Origin: Prevotella sp.
Lineage (GTDB): Bacteria > Bacteroidota > Bacteroidia > Bacteroidales > Bacteroidaceae
Assembly: GCA_017474925.1 (NCBI GenBank)
Contig: JAFVGN010000053.1
Location: 1-43,066 of the forward strand
Length of the DNA: 43,066 nt
Direction of reading: 5' to 3'
This document shows, one piece after another, positions 5,240 through 12,469 of the stretch (positions within the stretch are counted from its first letter, which is position 1; each line of letters opens with the position of its first letter). The notes under the pieces are model-generated. The model did no database searches. It had not been told where the DNA came from and worked only from the letters and a program-made list of their open reading frames with translations. The translations under genes and the position numbers were made by a program.

Positions 5240-7046
5240 ATGGTTCTGCGTTGCGGAACAAGTGTGCAAAATCCTTAGAATATAGTTCGGAGAGTCCCTT
5301 GCGGTTGTCTATGGCCTCGCCAACCACAATCATGGTGGTTAGCGTAAGGTTGTTTTCGTGGACAATCCGTGCCAAATCGTGTAATTGTCCTCGATAGATG
5401 CGCTGGTCGGACCATGTTAGATGATAACAGGCGGCAACGGGAGTTTCTGCAGGATATTCCTGTAGTAATTCGCGCTGTACGTCGTCGACGATAGCTGCCG
5501 AGAGAAATATGCACATGGTAGACTGGCTTCGGGCCAGCAGATGCAGTTGTTCTCTCTCGGGCATGGGGGTACGGCCTTCTCCACGTGTGAGGATTATGGT
5601 TTGGCAGCGACCGGGTATGGTGAATTGTGAACGTAGTTCGGCTGCTGCTGCGAGGAAACTGGAGATGCCAGGCGTGATGTGGTAGGACATTCCCTCTTGG
5701 TCGAAGAACGCCATCTGTTCTTGTATAGCTCCGAAGATACAGGGATCGCCTGTGTGAAGTCGGACGATGAAATGATTGAGGTCGTAGTGTTGTTTCATTA
5801 GTTGGCACTGCTGTTCGAGTGTCATGTCTGCGCTGCTTCGTACGACGGCTCCCGGTTTGTGGCATTCTGTCAGCGCCTTTGGTACCAGCGAGCCGGCATA
5901 TAGTATGAGGTCTGCACGCTCAAGCATTCTTCGTCCGCGTACAGAGACCAGATCAGGATCGCCAGGACCGGCACCAACTATCTCAATGTGGCCTTTCTTC
6001 AGTCTCAGGTTCTTGTAATCAATGGCAAGTGCCGCCGTCCAGTTCTTGCCTTTAATCTTTGGGACAATCAGTTTTCCGTGATTCGAGCCCAGTATGGCCG
6101 CTGCTTCGCAGACACTGGGGGTACCAACATGCTTGGCGACAGTCGTGCTGGGGTTGGGTACATCGACAGTTGCCAATTGTCCAGCCGTGAAGAATTCGAC
6201 CTTCTCTCCATACTCTATCTCCAGCATTTCCACGAAATCCTCGTCACGCTTGACGTCTATGGTACAATAGTTCCTGGCGCAAGGCAATATACCGTGGAGG
6301 GATAATGCATTGTCTATCTCGTCGTAGATGACCTCGTAGTCTTCAGGGTGATGGGACAGTCCAAAGCCTATGGTTCCCACCATTGGTACGAAGTGTAGCA
6401 CATGCATGTCTTCTGGGCAGGAGTATATGAAGGGTGAGACAATGATGAGCAACGTGTATTTCCCAGTGAAAGCATCGTTGATGTTGTTGATGACGGTGAC
6501 GTGTTCTGGCATGGTCTTTTCCAGATAGTCTGTACCCTCATCGCAAACATCCATCAGCAATGCGGTTGGCTTGCGGTTGACAAAGTCGAATATGCAATCG
6601 TTCATGTCTTCCTTGTCGCTGGCCAAAGGCCAGTTAAACCGCTCTTCAAGTGTATCCAGAGCCCAGAATCCGGCTAAGTCGCTTTGGGTGGTAATAATCT
6701 CGCGAGCCCCTATCATACTGGCTACTTGGTGAGTCAGTTCGTTTGCTCCGCCCAAATGTCCGCTCAATACGGAGATGGCGTTGAATCCCATACTGTCGAC
6801 GCACACTACTGCAGGGTCATCGTGCTTGTCCTTGACGTATGGAGCTATGGTACGAACACAAATGCCCATGGCGCCGATGAAGATAAAAGCGTCGTAATCA
6901 TTCCATCGTTTTCCTACGTCCTTCCGACTGACTATCTCAGCCACAGGTTTCTCTTTGTCATTGCGATTCGTGCCATGCACATTATTCATAATCATGAAGG
7001 CAATATGTTTACCCTCTTCGCTGATTTGTATGATTGCTATTCTCAT
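5235..7046 (-). CDS. cbiG-cobM: Fused cobalt-precorrin-5A hydrolase (CbiG) and precorrin-4 C11-methyltransferase (CobM/CbiF)
   Basis: 603 residues, cytoplasmic. Residues 1-~205 match CbiG_N ('IFIGAMGICVRTIAPYVKDK', 'VLSGHLGGANELT'). ~220-345 match the CbiG C-terminal region ('VGTPSVCEAAAIL'), and 352-603 are an SAM-dependent tetrapyrrole methyltransferase of the CobM/CbiF type ('IEIVGAGPGDPDLVSVRGRR', 'LHTGDPCIFGAIQEQM', 'ITPGISSFLAAAAEL'). CbiF methylates C11 of cobalt-precorrin-4 and CbiG opens the resulting lactone, so the fusion joins consecutive steps of the anaerobic B12 pathway. It is the last gene of the minus-strand operon, 13 bp after the HAD gene. The ATG at 7046 starts directly with CbiG sequence. 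The presence of CbiG, which the aerobic route lacks, indicates the anaerobic (early cobalt insertion) route. Confidence 0.9.
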   Translation of the reverse strand: MRIAIIQISEEGKHIAFMIMNNVHGTNRNDKEKPVAEIVSRKDVGKRWNDYDAFIFIGAMGICVRTIAPYVKDKHDDPAVVCVDSMGFNAISVLSGHLGGANELTHQVASMIGAREIITTQSDLAGFWALDTLEERFNWPLASDKEDMNDCIFDFVNRKPTALLMDVCDEGTDYLEKTMPEHVTVINNINDAFTGKYTLLIIVSPFIYSCPEDMHVLHFVPMVGTIGFGLSHHPEDYEVIYDEIDNALSLHGILPCARNYCTIDVKRDEDFVEMLEIEYGEKVEFFTAGQLATVDVPNPSTTVAKHVGTPSVCEAAAILGSNHGKLIVPKIKGKNWTAALAIDYKNLRLKKGHIEIVGAGPGDPDLVSVRGRRMLERADLILYAGSLVPKALTECHKPGAVVRSSADMTLEQQCQLMKQHYDLNHFIVRLHTGDPCIFGAIQEQMAFFDQEGMSYHITPGISSFLAAAAELRSQFTIPGRCQTIILTRGEGRTPMPEREQLHLLARSQSTMCIFLSAAIVDDVQRELLQEYPAETPVAACYHLTWSDQRIYRGQLHDLARIVHENNLTLTTMIVVGEAIDNRKGLSELYSKDFAHLFRNAEPL

Positions 7047-7059
7047 ATCGACTTTAGAC

Positions 7060-7854
7060 TTATATCAGTTTGAAATATTTCAGAGCATTCATGATGCCAT
7101 CGTCGTCTACGGAGGTTGTCACATAGTCTGCCTGTTGTTTCAGCGAGTCAAGGGCGTTGCCCATTGCAATGCCAATACCTGCCGCCAGTACCATCGAACT
7201 GTCGTTCCCACCATCCCCGAAGGCCATTGTGTACTGGGCGTCAAGCCCTTCGTGGGTAGCCATTGTGAGCATTCCCTCGCCCTTGTCGGCTCCCCTGACG
7301 GTGATATCTGTAAAGGCAGGGTGCCAACGTCCGGAATTACAACAAGGTATCTTTTCCATCAGTTCGAGTTCGTAGTGCTCGTCAAAGAAAGGAGTCAGCT
7401 GAAAGATGCGCTGTTTGAGCACTTCGTCAATAGGCTTAGCTTGGTTAAGGTTCTTGACGGCAAGCTCTACGCGGAAAATTCTGTCCACTTCGCCCTTGGG
7501 GTCTAAGACGGCTACGTCGCTCTCTCCCACAACGATTAGTCCGTAGTTCCGTTCTTGTGCATCACGAACCACCTGTCGTACAGCCTCCAGAGGGATATCC
7601 TTACAACTCACTACTTTTTTACCGATAAAACACAACGCTCCGTTGATGGTCACATAACCATCAATCAGGTGCTCGATGGCTCCCAGGTTGGTGATGATGA
7701 TTGGCGGTCGTCCTGTGGCAATGAATACCTTATGTCCATTAGCCTTGGCCTGAGTAAGTGCCAGGATGGTGGAAGCAGGTATTTCATGAGTCCTGAAACT
7801 TACCAAGGTTCCATCTATGTCGAAAAACAATGCGTATTTATTCATACTTTTCAT
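7060..7854 (-). CDS. Cof-type HAD-superfamily phosphatase inside the corrinoid operon
   Basis: 264 residues. HAD motif I is 'FFDIDGTLVSF' near the N-terminus, motif II lies in 'KVFIATGRP', and motifs III/IV are around 'DKGEGM' and 'MAFGDGGNDSSMVLAAGIGI'. The large alpha/beta cap between ~85 and ~185 makes it the Cof/YbiV (IIB) type, whose members dephosphorylate sugar phosphates, FMN or similar small molecules. Two starts are possible: the ATG at 7854, 2 bp after the cobL stop, or that at 7845 ('MNKYALFF'), which matches family N-termini better. Its place between cobL and cbiG-cobM with almost no spacing says it is co-transcribed with B12 synthesis. A role as a phosphatase of the pathway, for example on alpha-ribazole phosphate, is conceivable but unproven; it may simply have been captured by the operon. 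Confidence 0.85.
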   Translation of the reverse strand: MKSMNKYALFFDIDGTLVSFRTHEIPASTILALTQAKANGHKVFIATGRPPIIITNLGAIEHLIDGYVTINGALCFIGKKVVSCKDIPLEAVRQVVRDAQERNYGLIVVGESDVAVLDPKGEVDRIFRVELAVKNLNQAKPIDEVLKQRIFQLTPFFDEHYELELMEKIPCCNSGRWHPAFTDITVRGADKGEGMLTMATHEGLDAQYTMAFGDGGNDSSMVLAAGIGIAMGNALDSLKQQADYVTTSVDDDGIMNALKYFKLI

Positions 7855-7856
7855 GA

Positions 7857-9128
7857 TTACCCATGATAATGGGCCTTAAGAATCTCAATAGGGTTGTAGT
7901 CGTTGATTCGAATGCACAGAGGAGGATCTTGCTGAAGGTTCAGTTCTGTGCAGGTTTCGTCCCACAGCTTACGGCTGTTTACTGGTACGTGAGGTGAACT
8001 GACACTGTTGAAGACGATGACACCGCCGGAATCCATCACACTCAGCACCTTAGCCACAATTTCTTTCAAATGACCACCATGCCCCCCAATGAACACAGCA
8101 TCAGGGCAGGGGAGGGTGGTGATGTCTTTTTCGAGGAAGTCGCCCATGTACACGTCAATGCCCGGGGCACCGAAACGGCGCATGTTTTCGTGGATGATGG
8201 ACTCGCATTCAGGACGTATTTCAAAGCTGCAGATGTGTAGGTGTGGAAACAGTAGTCGGGCTTCGATAGATACGCTGCCAGTACAGAATCCAATATCCCA
8301 GAATGTGTTTCTTCGGGAAAGTTCGAGGGCTTGTAGCGTCAGCAGTCTGATGGGCATTTTGGTAATCATTTTCTCACGACCGTTGAGCAGTGAGAAGTCT
8401 GCGTCAGGTATGCCGAATGGCCTTGCATCATAGGTGGGGTCATTGGCCGAGGACGCAACGGGAACAGATGGCCCTTTTCTTTTTAGAATAATGCAGTTCG
8501 GGTTGCAGAAGTCTTGATGTGAGGCATCTTCAAGTGAGCATGTGGTGACACGTTCCAACGAGGGGTTGCCCAAATGTTCGCCAACAGACATCGTATAACG
8601 GGAATAGCCATAGTCGAGCATATGCTGTGCAATGGCAGATGGCGTGTGTTCGCGATCGGTTAGTACACCAATCTTCCCTGCTCGTTCAATCAGCGCCTTG
8701 TCAAACTCAGGCCAGGGACGTCCCGTCAACGAGACAATCCGCATGTCGTGATAAGGTATCAGCAACCTGTGGGCAAGTAGTTGCAGTGAGTTAAACGAAG
8801 GATAGACCACGATGTCGGCTTGGGGCATCTTTCGTCGGATGGTGTTGGCAAAGCCATAGAAAAGAGGGTCACCGCTGGCGAAGACCACAATCGAGTCGCT
8901 ATCTGCTACTTGATAGTTCTCAAAGACTGCGTCCAAAGGTGCAGTAATGTCAATCCATCGTGCATCGTCAGGTAACAGCGGAGCCACTATCTCATGATGG
9001 CGCTTGCCGCCAGAGAATACCCTTCCCCCCTTGATGATTTCCAATACTTCGGGTGGAAAAAACGGATGGGGATGGTCTGATATGCCAATGACAATGAATC
9101 TGTTCATAACTTTCAGCATTTGATGCAT
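7857..9128 (-). CDS. cobL: Precorrin-6B C5,15-methyltransferase, decarboxylating (CobL = CbiE-CbiT)
   Basis: 423 residues with two domains. Residues 8-~215 are a CbiE-type tetrapyrrole methyltransferase ('VVFASGDPLFYGFANTIRRK', 'SVGEHLGNPSLERV'). ~245-423 are a CbiT-type class I SAM methyltransferase with glycine motif 'WDIGFCTGSVSIEA' and 'PDAVFIGGHGGHLKEI'. Together they methylate C5 and C15 and remove the C12 acetate carboxyl. The gene overlaps its neighbours' spacing closely: 1 bp after cobJ-cobH and 2 bp before the HAD gene. The frame allows ATG at 9128, but MNRFIVIG at 9107 is the family-like start and may be the true one. Confidence 0.9.
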   Translation of the reverse strand: MHQMLKVMNRFIVIGISDHPHPFFPPEVLEIIKGGRVFSGGKRHHEIVAPLLPDDARWIDITAPLDAVFENYQVADSDSIVVFASGDPLFYGFANTIRRKMPQADIVVYPSFNSLQLLAHRLLIPYHDMRIVSLTGRPWPEFDKALIERAGKIGVLTDREHTPSAIAQHMLDYGYSRYTMSVGEHLGNPSLERVTTCSLEDASHQDFCNPNCIILKRKGPSVPVASSANDPTYDARPFGIPDADFSLLNGREKMITKMPIRLLTLQALELSRRNTFWDIGFCTGSVSIEARLLFPHLHICSFEIRPECESIIHENMRRFGAPGIDVYMGDFLEKDITTLPCPDAVFIGGHGGHLKEIVAKVLSVMDSGGVIVFNSVSSPHVPVNSRKLWDETCTELNLQQDPPLCIRINDYNPIEILKAHYHG

Positions 9129-9129
9129 T

Positions 9130-10530
9130 CTACAAATCCCTACCGGGTTTCAGCTGTGCTGCATCGTCGAAGGTGAGAATGGCGTTACAAAGAGTAGCTG
9201 CAAGGTTGCTACCCCCCTTTCTGCCCTCAACGATAATCTTTGGAATGTCACGGAAAGGCTTCACCATATGTTTCGATTCACATACGTGTACAAAACCTAC
9301 GGGGGCAGCAATGATGCCTGCCGGATAAGCTTTGCCCTTACGGATGAGTTCGCATAGCTCCATGAGTGCCGTCGGAGCATTGCCGAAAGCAAAGAGCGCA
9401 TTGGGGTGTTCCTCTACAGCCAGTCGGATGCCAGCCTGGGTGCGGGTTATGTTTTCCGTGCTTGCCATTTCAGTCACACGAGGGTCGCTGAGGTAGCACT
9501 TGGCCTCGATGCCGAGTCGCTGCAAGGCTCCTTTACGGATTCCGCTGGTCACCATCGTTACGTCACTGATGATGGTCTTCAGCGTTCCATTCCTTACCTT
9601 ATTATATAATATCTCGACAGCTCCGTCATCAGTATGTAGGATATTCTCCATATCGAAGTCTGCGGTAGTATGAATGGCATGAAGCAGAGCCCATTTGTGG
9701 TCAAGGGGAATGTCTTTCTGCTTTAGTTCTTTCTCAATCGTTCGGAATGACTCCATCATGATGTTCTGCCCAATCTTCACCCCTTCAGGTTCGCTGTTGC
9801 GGTAATAGCCGCGAGGAGTTATCATCCTGCCGTCAGCAATGTACGATTGTGAGTTGCCCACAATGATGACGGTGAACATATCCACCTCTTCCGGATCAAA
9901 CTGTCCGAGGGTGGTTAACTCTACTTCCTGTCCTTTGCGTCCAGCCTGACGGACATAGCCTACGGGAGTGTCGGCTGAACGTTCCTGTAGGAAGATTTCC
10001 TGCAACCGGTAGAGTTGCCAGTATCGTCCGTGCGACTTCGGATTGTATATGGCTGTGACAAAGTCGCCCACAGCAGCAGCCCGAATACGTCGCTCAATCA
10101 GCTCCCAAGGTGTCATCAGGTCCGAGAGTGAGATGAGGCATGTGTCGTGACCAATAGGGGCACCGAGCAGCGAGGCAGCCTTCTGAAAGGCGGAAATGCC
10201 GGGCAGCACCTCTATTGCGATGTCGGAACACTGCTCTCGTTTCATCTCGTACACGAGCGGTGCCATACCGTAAATACCAGCGTCGCCAGACGAAATAACC
10301 ACGACGGTCTTGCCCTGCTGGGCTAGTCGGAAAGCCTCCTCGGCCCGCTCGCGTTCGTGCTTCATGCCAGTGTCAATACACTCGCAGTCCTGCTTCAGAT
10401 AGGGAGTGACGAACTGAAAGTAATATTTGTACCCGATTACCACATCAGCCTCGCCGATTACATGAAGCGCAGCGTGAGTGATGTCTTCCTTGTTGCCAGG
10501 ACCGATGCCTGCTATGATGATTTTTCCCAT
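9130..10530 (-). CDS. cobJ-cobH: Fused precorrin-3B C17-methyltransferase (CobJ/CbiH) and precorrin-8X methylmutase (CobH/CbiC)
   Basis: 466 residues. Residues 1-~245 are CobJ/CbiH ('IIIAGIGPGNKEDITHAALH', 'VVISSGDAGIYGMAPLVYEM', 'VLPGISAFQKAASLLGAPIG', 'YNPKSHGR'), which methylates C17 and contracts the ring. ~255-466 are CobH/CbiC with the catalytic-type motif 'HAIHTTADFDM' (candidate catalytic His287), 'SDVTMVTSGIRKGAL' and 'GIIAAPVGFVHVCESK'; it moves the C11 methyl to C12. The fused steps are not adjacent in the pathway. It lies 21 bp after the DUF2149-like gene and 1 bp before cobL, so it is translated from the same message. Confidence 0.9.
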   Translation of the reverse strand: MGKIIIAGIGPGNKEDITHAALHVIGEADVVIGYKYYFQFVTPYLKQDCECIDTGMKHERERAEEAFRLAQQGKTVVVISSGDAGIYGMAPLVYEMKREQCSDIAIEVLPGISAFQKAASLLGAPIGHDTCLISLSDLMTPWELIERRIRAAAVGDFVTAIYNPKSHGRYWQLYRLQEIFLQERSADTPVGYVRQAGRKGQEVELTTLGQFDPEEVDMFTVIIVGNSQSYIADGRMITPRGYYRNSEPEGVKIGQNIMMESFRTIEKELKQKDIPLDHKWALLHAIHTTADFDMENILHTDDGAVEILYNKVRNGTLKTIISDVTMVTSGIRKGALQRLGIEAKCYLSDPRVTEMASTENITRTQAGIRLAVEEHPNALFAFGNAPTALMELCELIRKGKAYPAGIIAAPVGFVHVCESKHMVKPFRDIPKIIVEGRKGGSNLAATLCNAILTFDDAAQLKPGRDL

Positions 10531-10551
10531 ATCGATTTTTGTCTGCTTCTG

Positions 10552-10887
10552 CTATTCCGGAACGTAGATAATCTGTCCGTTTTCCAACTGATAAGCCGTA
10601 CCGAGTCGTTTCCCCTGTTGTCCGTTAAGGCCTTCCGATTTGCCAGAGGCTTTGTAGGTGTTGATCTCCTTCCCCTCCTTGGTGATGATTTCCATGTTTT
10701 CCTTGCCAGGATTCTTGACAACGGTAAAATCCTCCTGCCCGAAAATCTCCGTCATGTTCATGTGTATTACCATCGCCACCATCAATGATACGGCAAAGAC
10801 CATAGCCACGTCGAAAAGGTTGACCACCACACTCAGTGGATCCCCGTCATCCTCCTGTAGGATATTCAGATTACGTTTCCTTCTCAT
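10552..10887 (-). CDS. DUF2149-like membrane protein (HmuV-like)
   Basis: 111 residues. The N-terminal 'RRKRNLNILQEDDGDPLSVV' and the single membrane segment 'VNLFDVAMVFAVSLMVAMVI' (about 22-42) match my memory of DUF2149 proteins. The C-terminal part is soluble and ends 'ENGQIIYVPE'. The fold plan (short N-tail, one membrane helix, periplasmic domain) recalls ExbD/TolR, the partner of ExbB/TolQ. DUF2149 genes usually sit beside a MotA/TolQ/ExbB gene and a CobN-like gene, as here, and correspond to hmuV of the Porphyromonas haem locus. It overlaps the upstream ExbB-like gene by 17 bp, which indicates translational coupling. Role inferred: part of an ion-driven motor complex. Confidence 0.75.
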   Translation of the reverse strand: MRRKRNLNILQEDDGDPLSVVVNLFDVAMVFAVSLMVAMVIHMNMTEIFGQEDFTVVKNPGKENMEIITKEGKEINTYKASGKSEGLNGQQGKRLGTAYQLENGQIIYVPE

Positions 10888-11476
10888 TGCTCAGCTGATA
10901 GATTCGTGAAACATAGTCGAGACGGTTTACATCTTTCGCGTACCAGCGCGACTTGAGTTGTTGGGTGTACAGTCCTACAGCACTAATAACAAGTCCAACG
11001 ACAGTAGCAGAGAAAACCACCTGCATGTTATAGGCCATCCCCGATATGTCGCCAGTGGACAGTCCGACCAATGCCGGCGACATGGAAATCAGCGTCCCGA
11101 TGAGTCCCAGTACTGGGCCCAGTTTTGTCAGTAGTCTTGCCAGGTTGACATCCTTTGCAGCCTCCGTCTCGTAGTGGGTGATGATATAGTCAGCGTAAGC
11201 CTCGCTGCCAGGATGTGCCAGCAGGTCGGCCAGATATTTTGTCAATAGCGAGTCTGGCTGTTTGGGCAACAAGCTGCGCAAATGGCTGATGCCGTCGGGT
11301 TGCAGCTCCTTGATAGCCGTGTCGAGCAGCATGTCGTTCCTGCGACGTGTCATAAACTGACTGTATGTTCCCCCGAGCATCATCAATGCTCGGAAGAAAA
11401 AGAAGATGAGCAGGATGATATCAGGTATCAGTAGCGAGTTGGCAATCCCGAAGAGGGCTTTTGATATAAACTCCAT
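10871..11476 (-). CDS. MotA/TolQ/ExbB-family proton channel protein (HmuU-like)
   Basis: 201 residues with one membrane segment near the N-terminus ('LLIPDIILLIFFFFRALMML'), a cytoplasmic stretch, and a C-terminal pair of membrane helices carrying the family signature 'LLTKLGPVLGLIGTLISMSP' followed by 'MAYNMQVVFSATVVGLVISA'. The family forms ion channels that energise outer-membrane or flagellar machines. It is 6 bp after the multi-pass membrane protein gene and overlaps the DUF2149-like gene by 17 bp. It matches hmuU of the Bacteroidales haem-uptake locus in type and neighbours. I infer that it forms a motor with the DUF2149-like protein and possibly powers the CobN-like protein or its TonB receptor. 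Confidence 0.85.
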   Translation of the reverse strand: MEFISKALFGIANSLLIPDIILLIFFFFRALMMLGGTYSQFMTRRRNDMLLDTAIKELQPDGISHLRSLLPKQPDSLLTKYLADLLAHPGSEAYADYIITHYETEAAKDVNLARLLTKLGPVLGLIGTLISMSPALVGLSTGDISGMAYNMQVVFSATVVGLVISAVGLYTQQLKSRWYAKDVNRLDYVSRIYQLSNEKET

Positions 11477-11482
11477 ATCGTT

Positions 11483-12145
11483 TTATCTATTAAGTTTCCA
11501 TTTGAGGCGATGAACAGTCAATCCTACTATGAAGAGTGCTAGAAAAAAACCAAATGATGTCATGAGTGACACCCAGTCCAGCGGTTCCTCTTTAACGACG
11601 TAGACCATCTGGCCGTGTGTCGTGGATATTAATCCGAGCATACAGACAAGAACGGTGAGCTGCAGATGCAGTTCCACGCGACTTGACTTGTCAGGGAGGA
11701 GCCATCGGATACCCTGGGCCATCAGCGGAAGCAGGACGATAATGGCAGCAGCGAATGTCAGCCCCACCATTCCAAAATCTTTTCCTGTAGTCAAAAAGAT
11801 GACCTGTGTCAACAGGTAAAACACCACGGGGAACATTAGTAAACTGGCATAAGCATCAAGTAGTTTCATGGATTTCCCGTTTAACCACAAGAGAGAGAAA
11901 GCCAGTCCTATAGCCGACTCTATGGTAATAAGTATAGCCAGCGTCTGCAACGTATTCGTGTCTTGAAGATAGTCAGTCAGCTGTGTCTTCGACTGTAATA
12001 TGACCCAGCGAAGACTCCACCATGCAAAGCCACCCAGAAGCAGACCATACAGCGCCTGTTGCCACCATCGCCATAAACTGAGTTTTGTCACACAGTTCAG
12101 CACAATCAAGAGTATCAGTAAATGGATGACCAGTTCCATGAGCAT
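11483..12145 (-). CDS. Multi-pass inner-membrane protein (HmuT-like), first gene of the minus-strand operon
   Basis: 220 residues from the ATG at 12145, with about six hydrophobic helices, for example 'ELVIHLLILLIVLNCV', 'LMFPVVFYLLTQVIFL', 'GLTFAAAIIVLLPLMA' and 'FGFFLALFIVGLTVH'. No catalytic motif is visible. The frame is open up to 12253, but the extra N-terminal residues would be non-membrane sequence read from the promoter and riboswitch region. A -7 box at 12164-12171 places the transcript start near 12158, so I choose 12145 (12139 is also possible). By position, next to ExbB-like, DUF2149-like and CobN-like genes, it corresponds to hmuT, whose role is unknown. It could be the membrane platform or permease of the complex. 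Confidence 0.7.
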   Translation of the reverse strand: MLMELVIHLLILLIVLNCVTKLSLWRWWQQALYGLLLGGFAWWSLRWVILQSKTQLTDYLQDTNTLQTLAILITIESAIGLAFSLLWLNGKSMKLLDAYASLLMFPVVFYLLTQVIFLTTGKDFGMVGLTFAAAIIVLLPLMAQGIRWLLPDKSSRVELHLQLTVLVCMLGLISTTHGQMVYVVKEEPLDWVSLMTSFGFFLALFIVGLTVHRLKWKLNR

Positions 12146-12163
12146 CTTTTTTGTTGACGACTG

Positions 12164-12171
12164 CAAAGGTA
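12164..12171 (-). promoter_or_regulatory. -7 box of the minus-strand corrinoid operon
   Basis: The plus strand reads caaaggta, so the minus strand reads TACCTTTG. It lies 18 bases before the ATG at 12145 and leaves room for only a very short leader, so no riboswitch fits on this arm. Confidence 0.55.
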
Positions 12172-12191
12172 CGACATTTTTCCTAAAAAAG

Positions 12192-12222
12192 TTGCATGTT
12201 TTTAAAATATTGTGTACCTTTG
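12192..12222 (+). promoter_or_regulatory. Promoter of the riboswitch-controlled plus-strand operon
   Basis: TTG at 12192-12194, 20 bp, TACCTTTG at 12215-12222. It is back-to-back with the minus-strand -7 box about 45 bp away, so regulation of both arms by one bound protein is possible. Confidence 0.6.
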
Positions 12223-12226
12223 CAAC

Positions 12227-12440
12227 CGAATTGGTGATGCATGGGTGTTTCATCTTTGCATGAAAAGGGAATCAGGTGCAAGTCCTGAGCAGTACCCGCT
12301 ACTGTCATCCTCATTATGGAAAGTCTAGTCAGAGCCACTGAACCACTTTGGGTATGAAAAATGTGTTTGGGAAGGCAGACTTTTCGGGGAGAGCCAGGAA
12401 ACCTGCCATTCAATTACGAGGCGTATGCTCCGGGAATAGG
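12227..12440 (+). ncRNA. Cobalamin riboswitch upstream of the BtuB-like receptor
   Basis: Two conserved blocks are present in order and at normal spacing: 'aggtgcaagtcctgagcagt' continuing into 'acccgctactgt' (about 12269-12305), and the B12 box 'agccaggaaacctgcc' at 12392-12407, close to the consensus agcCAGgagACCtGCC. Several paired segments lie between. The transcript from the promoter at 12192-12222 would begin just before it. There is no T-run before the ATG at 12470; instead a small hairpin GTTAT/ATAAC (12454-12465) lies right before the start. I infer control of translation: bound cobalamin would switch off synthesis of the uptake operon. Boundaries are approximate. Confidence 0.92.
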
Positions 12441-12469
12441 GCAGAGCTGTTAAGTTATTCATAACGGAA

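Noticed and set aside
12146-12253. Extended N-terminus of the HmuT-like protein (start at 12253)
   Set aside because: The extra 36 residues are not hydrophobic and would be read from the divergent promoter region; a -7 box lies inside them.
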